A DNA stretch of 64,000 nt from Roseovarius pelagicus (GTDB taxonomy: Bacteria > Pseudomonadota > Alphaproteobacteria > Rhodobacterales > Rhodobacteraceae), in NCBI RefSeq assembly GCF_025639885.1, contig NZ_CP106738.1, forward strand, positions 1,922,001-1,986,000, in the 5' to 3' direction. A model generated the notes under the pieces. It was not told the DNA's origin. It worked only from the letters and a program-made list of their open reading frames with translations, and ran no database searches. A program made the translations under genes and the position numbers. Shown in pieces: positions 37,063 through 45,567 of this stretch (the first letter of the stretch is position 1; every line of letters begins with the position of its first letter).

Positions 37063-38341
37063 CCTAAACCCCGGCGAGTTGCTGGCACTGCCCTATCTGT
37101 TCGAGTTCTGGGCAATGCCGCACCAGTTGCCGCCAACAGGCGACTGGCGCGCCTGGGCGATCATGGGTGGGCGTGGCGCAGGCAAGACGCGCGCGGGCGC
37201 CGAATGGGTGCGCGCGCAGGTCGAGGGATCGCGTCCGACCGATCCGGGTCTGCGACACCGCATCGCACTGATCGGCGAAACCGTGGCGCAGGTGCGCGAA
37301 GTGATGGTGTTCGGGGAGAGCGGGATTCTGGCCTGCTCGCCCCCGGACCGCAGACCCGTCTGGGAGACCACACGGCAGCGGCTGATCTGGCCGAACGGTG
37401 CAGTCGCCCAAGTGTTTTCCGCACATGACCCCGAGGCGCTGCGCGGGCCGCAATTCGACGGGGCGTGGGTGGATGAGCTGGCCAAGTGGAAGAAGGCGCG
37501 AGAGACATGGGACATGCTGCAATTTGGGTTGCGGCTGGGCGAGACACCGCAGGTCTGCATCACCACCACGCCGCGCAATATCGGCGTGTTGAAAGACATA
37601 CTGAACGCGCCGACCACGGTGGTGACGAGCGCGCCCACCGAGGCGAACCGGGCGTTTCTGGCCGACAGTTTCCTACAGGAAGTGCAGGCGCGCTATGCCG
37701 GGACGCGGCTGGGGCGGCAAGAGCTGGAAGGGGTTTTGCTGGAGGATGTCGAGGGGGCACTCTGGACAACTGGCGCGTTGGAAGCCTTGCGTCGGGATAC
37801 GGCCCCGGAAATGGACCGGATCGTGGTTGCGGTGGACCCGCCGGTGACGGGAAAATCCACGTCCGATGAATGCGGGATCGTGGTGGTCGGAGCCTGCACG
37901 CAAGGGCCGGTCCAGAACTGGCGCGCCTATGTGCTGGCTGACGCGAGCGTCAGTGCCGCCAGCCCGATGACATGGGCCAAGGCCGCAATCGGCGCGATGC
38001 AGGCATGGGGGGCCGACCGGCTGGTGGCCGAAGTCAATCAGGGTGGCGACATGGTGGCGCAGGTGCTGCGGCAGGTGGATCAGATGGTACCGATCCGGTC
38101 GGTGCATGCCAGCCGGGGCAAGAGTGCGCGCGCCGAGCCGGTGGCCGCGCTATATGAGCAGGGACGCGTACATCATTTGCGCGGCATGGGGGCGCTGGAG
38201 GACCAGATGTGTGCCATGACCGTGCGCGGATTCGAGGGCAAAGGTAGCCCGGACCGCGTCGATGCATTGGTTTGGGCGTTGTACGATCTGATGATTGAAC
38301 CAGCGGCGAAATGGCAACAGCCGCAGGTGCGCGCGGTTTAA
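36965..38341 (+). CDS. g2: GTA g2, large terminase
   Basis: This ATP-driven motor and nuclease packages host DNA into GTA heads. Walker A lies at residues 68-76 (MGGRGAGKT), Walker B at GAWVDELAKW, and the C-terminal nuclease domain carries the conserved VVAVDPPVTG and ADRLVAEVNQGGDMV acidic residues. The ATG at 36965 is preferred to an upstream TTG because AAGGA at 36953-36957 is seven bases upstream. The stop codon region TTAA at 38338-38341 is shared with the convergent DMSP-lyase-family gene. Confidence 0.96.
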   Translation: MATPLISTPHDIRSGAVWIASEGPNAQRDFLDSLNPGELLALPYLFEFWAMPHQLPPTGDWRAWAIMGGRGAGKTRAGAEWVRAQVEGSRPTDPGLRHRIALIGETVAQVREVMVFGESGILACSPPDRRPVWETTRQRLIWPNGAVAQVFSAHDPEALRGPQFDGAWVDELAKWKKARETWDMLQFGLRLGETPQVCITTTPRNIGVLKDILNAPTTVVTSAPTEANRAFLADSFLQEVQARYAGTRLGRQELEGVLLEDVEGALWTTGALEALRRDTAPEMDRIVVAVDPPVTGKSTSDECGIVVVGACTQGPVQNWRAYVLADASVSAASPMTWAKAAIGAMQAWGADRLVAEVNQGGDMVAQVLRQVDQMVPIRSVHASRGKSARAEPVAALYEQGRVHHLRGMGALEDQMCAMTVRGFEGKGSPDRVDALVWALYDLMIEPAAKWQQPQVRAV

Positions 38342-38952
38342 GGGCCAGCTTTGGTCTGGTGTGGTTCAGCCCAGAGCGCCCAGAAGGCAAAGAGCGGTTC
38401 CGAACCGGCGCGCATCGCGTGAACGATGCCCGGCACGTTATAGAGCGTCCCGCCGATACCCGGTTCGAACCAGTCATCCGTCCCTTGGCGGAACTGGCCG
38501 TTGCTGAGGACCAGATAGGTCTCTTCTGGTGGGTGGGTGTGGTCGGGATAGCGCACACCCGGCGCAACCAGCGATACTCCCAACCACGCGTCGCTGCGCC
38601 GTTCTGCCCCACCCGGCCCGGCAATGATGGCGTTGGCGTGACCATTGGCAAAGTCCGGACCCGCAGTGGAGACATCGCCGCTGCGGGTTCGCCATTGCAG
38701 ATCAGGCTCCAGCCGCAGGAATGCCTCGACGAAACGGCGCAATATGGGATCGGAAAATTTCGACGGGTTTGCCGCCTTTGTGAGGTGCGCGCAGGCGGGT
38801 AGCCGTGCGCCGGGTGCGCCAGAGAGCGCGCCGGGTGCCTCAAGCGCCGCGAAGATGCGCGCCAGAGATGCCACCGCGCGTGGATCACTTACATGCGTTG
38901 TGAACGCCTCGCGGGTGGCATCGAGAAAATCCTGTAACGAATCGGGCCGCAT
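38338..38952 (-). CDS. DMSP-lyase-family cupin (DddQ/DddL-like)
   Basis: DMSP lyases cleave dimethylsulfoniopropionate to dimethylsulfide and acrylate. This 204-residue protein ends in a cupin with metal ligands H138, H140, E144 and H178 plus Y135 and Y146, in YPDHTHPPEETYLV and PGIVHAM. These sit in the pattern described for DddQ (H, E, Y, then a later H), and the N-terminal helical part also fits (LPACAHL). ATG 38952 gives the DddQ-like length of about 200 and has GGAGG at 38961-38965, eight bases upstream. It lies inside the GTA cluster on the opposite strand. Which Ddd subgroup it belongs to, and whether it is active, are open. Confidence 0.8.
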   Translation of the reverse strand: MRPDSLQDFLDATREAFTTHVSDPRAVASLARIFAALEAPGALSGAPGARLPACAHLTKAANPSKFSDPILRRFVEAFLRLEPDLQWRTRSGDVSTAGPDFANGHANAIIAGPGGAERRSDAWLGVSLVAPGVRYPDHTHPPEETYLVLSNGQFRQGTDDWFEPGIGGTLYNVPGIVHAMRAGSEPLFAFWALWAEPHQTKAGP

Positions 38953-39160
38953 TTCCAAAGCCTCCACAATGTCATCATCCTCGGCGGGGTGGTGTGCAAT
39001 CCGCCCTTGGACAAGCTTGGCAAGTCGCGCGCGCCACCGCAACAGCCCAGCGCACGGTCTGATTCAGTTTTCTTAAACTTTTGGCTGTCTGATGCCTTCA
39101 ACAGCGGATCACGAGGCAACACGCTTTGATCCGGTACGGCAATGCAAGGAGAACACCGCG

Positions 39161-40360
39161 ATGATCATGGACTTCTTTCGGCAAAGCGCGGCAAAGCCCG
39201 CCGCCCCGTCCGAGACCAAGGCCAGTGCGACCGGCCGGGTCATGGCTTGGCATGGCGCGGGACGGGTGGCGTGGAGCCCGCGCGATACGGCGACGTTGAC
39301 GCGCACCGGGTTCGCCGGAAACCCGATCGGCTTTCGCTGTGTGAAGATGATCGCGGAAGCCGCGGCATCGCTGCCGCTGGTGTTGCAGGACGACAGCCAG
39401 CGATATGCGATGCATCCGGTACTGGACCTGATCAAACGCCCGAATCCGGCGCAGGGCCGGGCCGAACTGTTCGAGGCGCTGTTTGGACAATTGCTGCTGA
39501 CCGGGAACGGCTATATCGAAGCCGTTGGTGCCGATAATGGCGCGCCGATGGAATTGCATGTGTTGCGATCGGATCGGATGAACGTGATCCCCGGTGCCGA
39601 TGGCTGGCCAGTGGGATACGAGTACGCGGTCGGGGGCCGCAAGCACCGTTTCGATGTGAGCCAGGGTTATCCGACAGTGTGCCACGTCAAAAGCTTTCAC
39701 CCGCAGGACGATCATTACGGGCTGTCGCCGATGCAATCTGCCGCGCAGGCGGTCGATGTGCATAACAGTGCATCGCGGTGGTCCAAGGCGCTATTGGACA
39801 ATGCCGCGCGTCCGAGCGGTGCGATCGTCTATCGCGGTGCCGAGGGTCAGGGCACGCTAAGCAATGACCAGTACAACCGGTTGGTGGACGAAATGGAGAG
39901 CCACCATCAAGGCGCGCGCAATGCCGGACGGCCAATGCTGCTGGAGGGTGGGCTGGACTGGAAGCCGATGGGCTTTTCCCCTTCGGATATGGAGTTTCAG
40001 AAAACCAAGGAAAGTGCAGCGCGCGAGATCGCGTTGGCCTTTGGCGTGCCGCCGATGTTGCTGGGGGTGCCGGGGGATGCGACCTATGCCAATTACCAAG
40101 AGGCCAACCGCGCGTTTTTCCGCCTGACGGTGTTGCCGTTGGCGACCCGTGTCGCGGCCAGCATCGGTGACTGGCTGAGCGGGTTCGGAACCGAACAACT
40201 GGAGCTGAAGCCCGATCTGGATCAGGTCGCGGCATTGGCGCCGGAACGGGATGCGCAATGGGCGCGGATCAGCGGCGCCGATTTTCTGACCGAAGTGGAG
40301 AAGCGCCACCTGTTGGGATTGCCCGCACGCACGGATGAGGCGGATGCGGATGCAGAATGA
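39161..40360 (+). CDS. g3: GTA g3, portal protein
   Basis: The portal forms the DNA gate at one vertex of the head and docks the terminase. The 399-residue protein has the HK97-type portal features: CVKMIAEAAASLPLVL, GNGYIEAVG, SPMQSAAQAVDVHNSASRW and the AFGVPPMLLGVPGDATYANYQEANRAFFRLTVLP block. ATG 39161 follows AAGGAGA at 39146-39152 by eight bases. Between it and g2 lies the reverse-strand DMSP-lyase-family gene, so g3 may need its own promoter or read-through of about 800 bases. Confidence 0.95.
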   Translation: MIMDFFRQSAAKPAAPSETKASATGRVMAWHGAGRVAWSPRDTATLTRTGFAGNPIGFRCVKMIAEAAASLPLVLQDDSQRYAMHPVLDLIKRPNPAQGRAELFEALFGQLLLTGNGYIEAVGADNGAPMELHVLRSDRMNVIPGADGWPVGYEYAVGGRKHRFDVSQGYPTVCHVKSFHPQDDHYGLSPMQSAAQAVDVHNSASRWSKALLDNAARPSGAIVYRGAEGQGTLSNDQYNRLVDEMESHHQGARNAGRPMLLEGGLDWKPMGFSPSDMEFQKTKESAAREIALAFGVPPMLLGVPGDATYANYQEANRAFFRLTVLPLATRVAASIGDWLSGFGTEQLELKPDLDQVAALAPERDAQWARISGADFLTEVEKRHLLGLPARTDEADADAE

Positions 40361-40589
40361 CGCGCCGCCGGGTCGCTATGGGTTCGAAGCGTTTGACTGC
40401 GCGCCTGCCCTGCGATTGCAGGCAAACGAGCGGGTCACGTCCCTGCAATTTGCCGCGATCGAAGAACGGATGAGCCGGTTGGAAGCGGCGATGCAGCGGC
40501 TGGAGCGACGATTGTGGCTGGCTGTTTATGGTGTGGTCGGCGCGATTTTGGCGCAGGCGTTCCAGCCATTACTGGCGGCGGTGCAATAG
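40350..40589 (+). CDS. g3.5: GTA g3.5, small membrane-helix protein
   Basis: The 79-residue protein has a polar N-terminus, an amphipathic coiled helix (AIEERMSRLEAAMQRLERRL) and a C-terminal hydrophobic helix (WLAVYGVVGAILAQAF). This is the usual g3.5 layout at this place in GTA clusters; its function is not established to my knowledge. The start overlaps the end of g3. ATG 40335 is an alternative start. Confidence 0.78.
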   Translation: MQNDAPPGRYGFEAFDCAPALRLQANERVTSLQFAAIEERMSRLEAAMQRLERRLWLAVYGVVGAILAQAFQPLLAAVQ

Positions 40590-40603
40590 CAGACTGCCGG
40601 GAT

Positions 40604-40625
40604 GCCGGGCTGAAGCCCGGCCTAC
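40604..40625. repeat. REP-like hairpin between g3.5 and g4
   Basis: Arms GCCGGGCT (40604-40611) and AGCCCGGC (40614-40621) pair perfectly around a two-base loop, followed by CTACG (to 40625). It sits directly before the ribosome site of g4 (AAAAGGA 40627-40633). The GCCGGGCTnnAGCCCGGC-CTACG pattern recalls the element at 23357-23385, which also ends in CTACG. Confidence 0.75.
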
Positions 40626-40641
40626 GAAAAGGATGAACGTT

Positions 40642-41199
40642 ATGGATATGCATACAGGGCTGGAGCAGAAATTTGCCCGATTGGGCGATGATCTGACGGT
40701 GACGGACGGCACCCGGATCGAGGGGTATGCCAGCTATTTCGGCAAGTGCGATCAGGGTGGCGACGTGGTGGTACGCGGTGCCTATGCCAAATCACTGGCG
40801 CGGCTCAAGCGTGAGGCGCGGCAGGTCAAGATGCTGTGGCAACACGATCCTGCGCAACCCATCGGTATCTGGGACGAGGTACGCGAGGACAGTCGCGGCC
40901 TATACGTCAAGGGCTGTCTGCTGGACAGTGTCGGGCGTGGCCGCGAGGCTGCTGCGCTGATCGGAGCGGGGGCCATCGACGGACTGAGCATCGGCTATCG
41001 CACGGTGCGGGCGGCGAAGAATGACAAGGGCCAGCGGCTCTTGAGCGAACTGGAGCTGTGGGAGGTGTCGCTGGTGACATTCCCGATGCTGCCCAGTGCG
41101 CGGATCGGGGCCAAGGGCGAGAGTCTGAACGGTGCTGACCTGCGTGAATTGGCGGCGGCCTTTGACGGCGCACGCCGGGAATTGGCGCGCATGACGTAG
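40642..41199 (+). CDS. g4: GTA g4, prohead protease
   Basis: This 185-residue serine protease of the HK97 prohead family trims the capsid protein during maturation. The core shows RIEGYASYFGKCDQGGDVVVRGAY, the His-bearing VKMLWQHDPAQPIG and the Ser-bearing DGLSIGYRT, followed by WEVSLVTFPM. ATG 40642 is preferred because AAAAGGA at 40627-40633 is spaced eight bases before it; ATG 40633 overlaps that site. A REP-like hairpin separates it from g3.5. Confidence 0.93.
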   Translation: MDMHTGLEQKFARLGDDLTVTDGTRIEGYASYFGKCDQGGDVVVRGAYAKSLARLKREARQVKMLWQHDPAQPIGIWDEVREDSRGLYVKGCLLDSVGRGREAAALIGAGAIDGLSIGYRTVRAAKNDKGQRLLSELELWEVSLVTFPMLPSARIGAKGESLNGADLRELAAAFDGARRELARMT

Positions 41200-41234
41200 C
41201 GCCGGGCAACCTTCAACCAACAAGGACCAAAGTG

Positions 41235-42428
41235 ATGAACAAAACCGAGGAATCCCCTCGGACCGGGGGAGATCTGTCTGCGGATATGTCTCCTGTGGCC
41301 GAAGTGAAGTCTGCCGTGGCGGGCTTTGTGAACGACTTCAAGGGCTTTCAGTCCGACATCCAAGACCGACTGCAACAACAAGAAGAGAAACTGACCATGT
41401 TTGAACGCAAATCCTTTGCCCCGGCGCGCCCGGCCCTGGCCACCAGTGCGGGTGTCGACGCGCCGCATCAGAAGGCCTTTAATGCCTACCTGCGCTCTGG
41501 CGATGATGACGGGTTGCGCGGGCTGGAGCTGGAAGGCAAGGCGCTGGGCACCTCGGTGGCCGCCGATGGTGGCTATCTGGTGGACCCGCAGACCGCACAA
41601 ACGATCAAATCGACGCTGAGTTCGACGGCATCTATCCGCGCGATTGCCAATGTCGTCGCGGTCGAGGCGACCAGCTATGATGTGCTGATCGACCACACCG
41701 ATGTCGGTCACGGATGGGCCACCGAAGCAGCGGCCACCGCCGAGACCGGCACACCCAGCATCGACCGGATCACCATCCCGCTGCACGAGTTGAGCGCGCT
41801 GCCGAAAGCCAGCCAGCGTCTGCTGGACGACTCGGCGTTCGATATCGAGACGTGGCTGGCCGGGCGCATCGCCGACAAGTTCGCCCGCGCAGAAGCGGCG
41901 GCGTTCATCAGTGGCGATGGTGTGGACAAGCCCAAGGGGTTCCTGACCCATCCGGGCGTGGATAACGATGTGTGGACGTGGGGCAATCTGGGCTACATCC
42001 CCACCGGGGTCGACGGTGACTTTGCCGGTCCGGATGAGATCGTCGATCTGGTTTATGCGCTGGGGGCGCAGTACCGCGCCAATGCAAGCTTCGTGATGAA
42101 TTCAAAAACCGCCGGGGCGATCCGCAAGATGAAGGATGGCGATGGCCGTTTCCTGTGGTCCGACGGTCTGGCAGCGGGCGAGCCTGCGCGGCTGATGGGT
42201 TATCCGGTGATGATCTGCGAGGATATGCCGGACATCGCCAGCGATGCGATGGCCGTTGCCTTTGGCGATTTCGGTGCGGGCTATACCGTGGCCGAACGTC
42301 CCGATCTGCGTGTGCTGCGCGACCCGTTCAGCGCCAAACCGCATGTGCTGTTCTACGCGACCAAGCGCGTTGGCGGTGACGTGAGCGACTTTGCCGCGAT
42401 CAAACTGTTGAAATTCGCCGCCTCCTGA
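41235..42428 (+). CDS. g5: GTA g5, major capsid protein
   Basis: The 397-residue HK97-fold capsid protein has a charged, coiled N-terminal scaffold (about residues 1-55, with FVNDFKGFQSDIQDRLQQQ and QQEEKLTMFERK) that the g4 protease is expected to remove. The fold domain follows: SVAADGGYLVDPQTAQTI, IPLHELSALPKASQRLLDD, FVMNSKTAGAIRKMKD and LMGYPVMICEDMP. ATG 41235 lies eight bases after AAGGA at 41222-41226. Confidence 0.96.
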   Translation: MNKTEESPRTGGDLSADMSPVAEVKSAVAGFVNDFKGFQSDIQDRLQQQEEKLTMFERKSFAPARPALATSAGVDAPHQKAFNAYLRSGDDDGLRGLELEGKALGTSVAADGGYLVDPQTAQTIKSTLSSTASIRAIANVVAVEATSYDVLIDHTDVGHGWATEAAATAETGTPSIDRITIPLHELSALPKASQRLLDDSAFDIETWLAGRIADKFARAEAAAFISGDGVDKPKGFLTHPGVDNDVWTWGNLGYIPTGVDGDFAGPDEIVDLVYALGAQYRANASFVMNSKTAGAIRKMKDGDGRFLWSDGLAAGEPARLMGYPVMICEDMPDIASDAMAVAFGDFGAGYTVAERPDLRVLRDPFSAKPHVLFYATKRVGGDVSDFAAIKLLKFAAS

Positions 42429-42587
42429 CGCGGGCGTGCGGAAGGGTGGGGGTCATTGGCCCCTGCCCCGAGGCGTGCGCCGCCGTTCCAAGTTGCGTTG
42501 TCCCGCTGCTCCCCTCCGTCCGAGCAACGCTGGCGGCGCGCGCCGTGAACCACCACCGGAGGGATCCGGTACTATTGGAGTAAATCC

Positions 42588-43187
42588 ATGATATTGATCG
42601 AAGAAACCGCTGTTCCGCTCGTCGCGTTGCCAATGGATGCGTTCAAGGCGCATCTGCGGCTGGGAACCGGGTTTTCAGACGACGACGTGCAGGATGCCGT
42701 ATTGGAGAGCTTTCTGCGGGCGGCGCTAGCCTCGATCGAGGCGCGGACCGGCAAAGTGTTGATCGCGCGTATCTTTGGCTGGGAGGTGCCGCGTTGGCGC
42801 GATGGCTATGGGCAGGCGTTGCCAGTGGCCCCGGTGAGCCAGATCCTGAGTCTGGTTATGCGAGATGTGGCCGATGTCGAAGTGTCCGCCGATCCAGACA
42901 CCTATCGGCTCGAACGCGACTCGCATCGTCCAAGGATAGTACCGACGGGCACCGTGTTACCAACGATACCGATGGGCGGCGCGGCTGTTCTGCGATTTGT
43001 CGCTGGCTACGGGCCGGCATGGGGCGACCTGCCCGCCGATCTGGGACAGGCGGTGCTGCTGTTGGCGGCGCATTATTATGAATATCGCCACGAAACCGCA
43101 TTAGGGAACGGGTGCATGCCGTTCGGGGTGACATCCCTGATCGAGCGGTATCGCACGGTGCGTCTGCTGGGCGGAGGGTACGTCTGA
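42588..43187 (+). CDS. g6: GTA g6, head-tail connector (adaptor)
   Basis: The 199-residue helical protein begins with LVALPMDAFKAHLRLG, a pattern shared with phage gp6/phiE125 gp8-type adaptors that sit on the portal. A 160-base gap with no open frame separates it from g5; nothing there is convincing beyond short GC-rich self-complementary patches. Its stop overlaps the g7 start (TGATG). Confidence 0.9.
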   Translation: MILIEETAVPLVALPMDAFKAHLRLGTGFSDDDVQDAVLESFLRAALASIEARTGKVLIARIFGWEVPRWRDGYGQALPVAPVSQILSLVMRDVADVEVSADPDTYRLERDSHRPRIVPTGTVLPTIPMGGAAVLRFVAGYGPAWGDLPADLGQAVLLLAAHYYEYRHETALGNGCMPFGVTSLIERYRTVRLLGGGYV

Positions 43188-43525
43188 TGGGGCGCGTCAC
43201 TCTGAACCGGCAACTGGTGCTGGAGGCACCGGAACGCACCGCCGATGGCGCGGGCGGCTATAACGAGGTCTGGACTGTGCAGGGCACGCTCTGGGCGCAG
43301 ATCAAGGCGCGTACCGGGCGAGAACTGACCGGCGGCGCGGCGCGGGTGTCGAATACGGCCTATCGGATCACTGTCCGTGCGGCACCGTATGGATCACCTT
43401 CGCGCCCCAGACCCGAGCAGCGTTTTCGCGATGGCGCGCGCATTTTTCGCATCGAGGCTGTGGCAGAGGCGGACCCGTCAGCGCGGTTGCTGACCTGCTA
43501 TGCCGAAGAGGAGGTGGCGGTATGA
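43187..43525 (+). CDS. g7: GTA g7, head closure (stopper) protein
   Basis: The 112-residue protein matches the small strand-rich phage head-closure fold in length and order: LNRQLVLEAPERTADGAGGYNEVWTVQGTLWAQI then FRIEAVAEADPSARLLTCYAEEE. It follows g6 with a TGATG overlap and overlaps g8 by four bases. Assignment rests mainly on cluster position and the 'GGYNEVWT...LWA.I' pattern. Confidence 0.88.
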   Translation: MGRVTLNRQLVLEAPERTADGAGGYNEVWTVQGTLWAQIKARTGRELTGGAARVSNTAYRITVRAAPYGSPSRPRPEQRFRDGARIFRIEAVAEADPSARLLTCYAEEEVAV

Positions 43526-43941
43526 GTTACGCAGCCTCTGCCGCCCTACAGGCGGCGATCTATGGCCGCCTGACCAGCGACGCCGCCATTGGCGCACTGG
43601 TCGGTGATGCGATCTATGACGCGCTGCCCGCCGGGCCGTTACCGGATACCTATGTGGCCCTCGGCCCCGAGGATGTGCGCGACCGGTCCGATGCCAGCGG
43701 CGGTGGGGCATGGCACCGGTTCATCATTTCCGTGGTGACCGAAGAGGCCGGATTTCACGCGGCCAAGACGCTGGCCGCTGCCATCGGCGATGCGCTGGTG
43801 GACGCCAGCCTTGTGCTGGATCGGGGTCGGCTGGTCGGGCTGCATTTTCACCGCGCCCGCGCCAAACGCGAGAGTGGCGGGCAGACGCGGCGCATCGACC
43901 TCACCTTTCGCGCACGTGTCGATGACATGGACATTGTTTAA
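43522..43941 (+). CDS. g8: GTA g8, tail-terminator protein (DUF3168)
   Basis: The 139-residue protein has the DUF3168 pattern: LQAAIYGRLTSDAAIGALVGDAIYDALP, TYVALGPEDVRDRSD and HRFIISVVTEEAGFHAAKTLAAAI. This family caps the tail tube at the neck. The ATGA overlap with g7 implies coupling. Confidence 0.9.
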   Translation: MSYAASAALQAAIYGRLTSDAAIGALVGDAIYDALPAGPLPDTYVALGPEDVRDRSDASGGGAWHRFIISVVTEEAGFHAAKTLAAAIGDALVDASLVLDRGRLVGLHFHRARAKRESGGQTRRIDLTFRARVDDMDIV

Positions 43942-43958
43942 CCTTCGGAGAAAAAATC

Positions 43959-44372
43959 ATGGCAGTTCAAAACGGCAAGGACCTACTGATCAAGGTCGAT
44001 CTGACCGGTGACGGCAATTTTCAATCGGTGGCGGGGCTGCGCGCGACGCGCGTAAGTTTCAACGCCGAGAGCGTGGATGTCACCAGCCTGGAGAGTGCGG
44101 GCGGCTGGCGTGAGTTGCTGTCCGGCGCGGGTGTCAAGTCTGCGGCGATCAGCGGGTCGGGTATCTTCCGCGACGAGGGATCCGACGAGCGGATGCGGCA
44201 GGTGTTTTTTGACGGCGAAACACCAGAGTTTCAGGTGGTGATTCCTGATTTCGGCACGGTCGAAGGCCGGTTCCAAGTCACGTCGATCGAGTATTCCGGC
44301 ACCCATGACGGCGAGGCGACCTATGAAATGGCGCTCGCGTCCGCTGGACAGCTGATCTTTGACGCGCTCTGA
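43959..44372 (+). CDS. g9: GTA g9, major tail tube protein
   Basis: The 137-residue protein is of the phage TP901-1 tail type: GKDLLIKVDLTGDGNFQSVAGLRATRV, SVDVTSLESAGGWRELL and the VTSIEYSGTHDGEATYEMALAS end. It is the expected tail-tube subunit at this place. A GGAG ribosome site precedes the ATG. Confidence 0.93.
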   Translation: MAVQNGKDLLIKVDLTGDGNFQSVAGLRATRVSFNAESVDVTSLESAGGWRELLSGAGVKSAAISGSGIFRDEGSDERMRQVFFDGETPEFQVVIPDFGTVEGRFQVTSIEYSGTHDGEATYEMALASAGQLIFDAL

Positions 44373-44376
44373 GCCG

Positions 44377-44697
44377 ATGGCAAACCCCTGGGCAGGCGAA
44401 GTCGGGTTGGTGATTGATGGCGAGCGGCAAGTGCTGAAGCTGACGCTGGGCGCATTGGCCGAGCTAGAGGCGCAACTGGAAACCGGGTCACTGGTTGATC
44501 TGGTGGAACGTTTCGAGGGCGGCGCGTTCAGCACCCGCGATGTGCTGGCGCTGATCGTGGCCGGGCTGCGCGGTGGCGGATGGCGCGGCGCGGCTGCCGA
44601 TCTGATCTCCGCCGAAATAGGCGGTGGGCCGATGGCGGCGGCGCGGGCGGCGGCGGAGTTGCTGGCGCGGGCCTTTATGCTGCCAGAGGACGCATGA
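44377..44697 (+). CDS. g10: GTA g10, tail chaperone-like protein
   Basis: The 106-residue protein (GEVGLVIDGERQVLKLTLGALAELEAQL then FSTRDVLALIVAGLRGGG) matches the gene-transfer-agent family protein that follows the tail tube and probably acts in tail assembly with the next gene. ATG 44377 is five bases after the g9 stop. Its end overlaps the next gene by four bases. Confidence 0.88.
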   Translation: MANPWAGEVGLVIDGERQVLKLTLGALAELEAQLETGSLVDLVERFEGGAFSTRDVLALIVAGLRGGGWRGAAADLISAEIGGGPMAAARAAAELLARAFMLPEDA

Positions 44698-44897
44698 GCG
44701 GGTTTGACTGGCCCGCCTTGATGCAGGCCGGGCTGCATGGGCTGCGCCTGAAGCCAGCCGAATTCTGGGCACTGACCCCGGCAGAGCTGCGCCTGATGCT
44801 GGGCGAGGCAAAGAGCCACACGCCGTTGGTGCGCAGCGGGCTGGAAGCGTTGATGCGCGCCTATCCCGACGACAATGGAGACGTAAACGATGGATGA
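44694..44897 (+). CDS. g10.1: GTA g10.1, small tail assembly chaperone
   Basis: The 67-residue protein DWPALMQAGLHGLRLKPAEFWALTPAELRLMLG has the helical pattern known for the g10.1 (rcc01693-type) tail assembly chaperone. It overlaps g10 by four bases and g11 by eight bases, so all three are translated as a unit. Confidence 0.88.
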   Translation: MSGFDWPALMQAGLHGLRLKPAEFWALTPAELRLMLGEAKSHTPLVRSGLEALMRAYPDDNGDVNDG

Positions 44898-45549
44898 CAC
44901 AGAGCAACTGGGCGAGTTGGATGCGCAGATCGAGGCGCTGGATGGATCGCTGGGGGATGCGGCGGATATGGCGGCTGCCTTTAACGCCGAAATGGCCCGC
45001 GTGCGCGCCACGTTCGAGCGCACCGGCTATGACGTGGCGACGCTGGACCGCGGGCTGAGCCGGGGATTGCGCGGCGCGATCAAGGGCGCGGTTGTCGATG
45101 GCGACAGCCTGTCGAGTGCGCTGCATTCATTGGCGAACACGATGATCAACACTGCGTTCACTGCGGCGGTAAAGCCGGTGACGGACCATGTGGGCGGGCT
45201 GATTTCATCGGGGATCGGCAATCTGGTGGGCGGGTTGCTGCCGTTCGAGAACGGTGCCGCATTTTCGCAGGGGCGCGTGCAGCCCTTTGCCAATGGCGGT
45301 GTTGTCAGCGGGCCGGTCACCTTTCCCATGCGCGGCGGTACCGGGTTGATGGGCGAAGCCGGGCCGGAGGCGATCATGCCGCTGGCGCGCGGTGCCGATG
45401 GAAAGCTGGGCGTGCGGGGCGGCGGCGGCAGCCCGGTCAATGTAGTGATGAACATTTCCACGCCCGATACCGACAGCTTTCGTCGCAGTCAGGGGCAGAT
45501 CGCGGCGCAGCTGGGTCGGGCCATCGGGCGCGGCGGGCGCAATCGCTAG
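44890..45549 (+). CDS. g11: GTA g11, tail tape measure protein
   Basis: The 219-residue tape measure protein sets tail length. It starts with an acidic helix, continues with an Ala-rich coiled region, then membrane-insertion-like hydrophobic segments (PVTDHVGGLISSGIGNLVGGLLPFENG) and a Gly-rich tail with GGVVSGPVTFPMRGGTGLMG and EAIMPLARG. It is very short for a tape measure, as expected for the short GTA tail. Confidence 0.92.
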   Translation: MDDTEQLGELDAQIEALDGSLGDAADMAAAFNAEMARVRATFERTGYDVATLDRGLSRGLRGAIKGAVVDGDSLSSALHSLANTMINTAFTAAVKPVTDHVGGLISSGIGNLVGGLLPFENGAAFSQGRVQPFANGGVVSGPVTFPMRGGTGLMGEAGPEAIMPLARGADGKLGVRGGGGSPVNVVMNISTPDTDSFRRSQGQIAAQLGRAIGRGGRNR

Positions 45550-45567
45550 GATCAAGGGAGACAGATC

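Noticed and set aside
42429..42587. Terminator or gene between g5 and g6
   Set aside because: Self-complementary GC patches are weak and mismatched, with no T-run; no open frame resembles a GTA gene.
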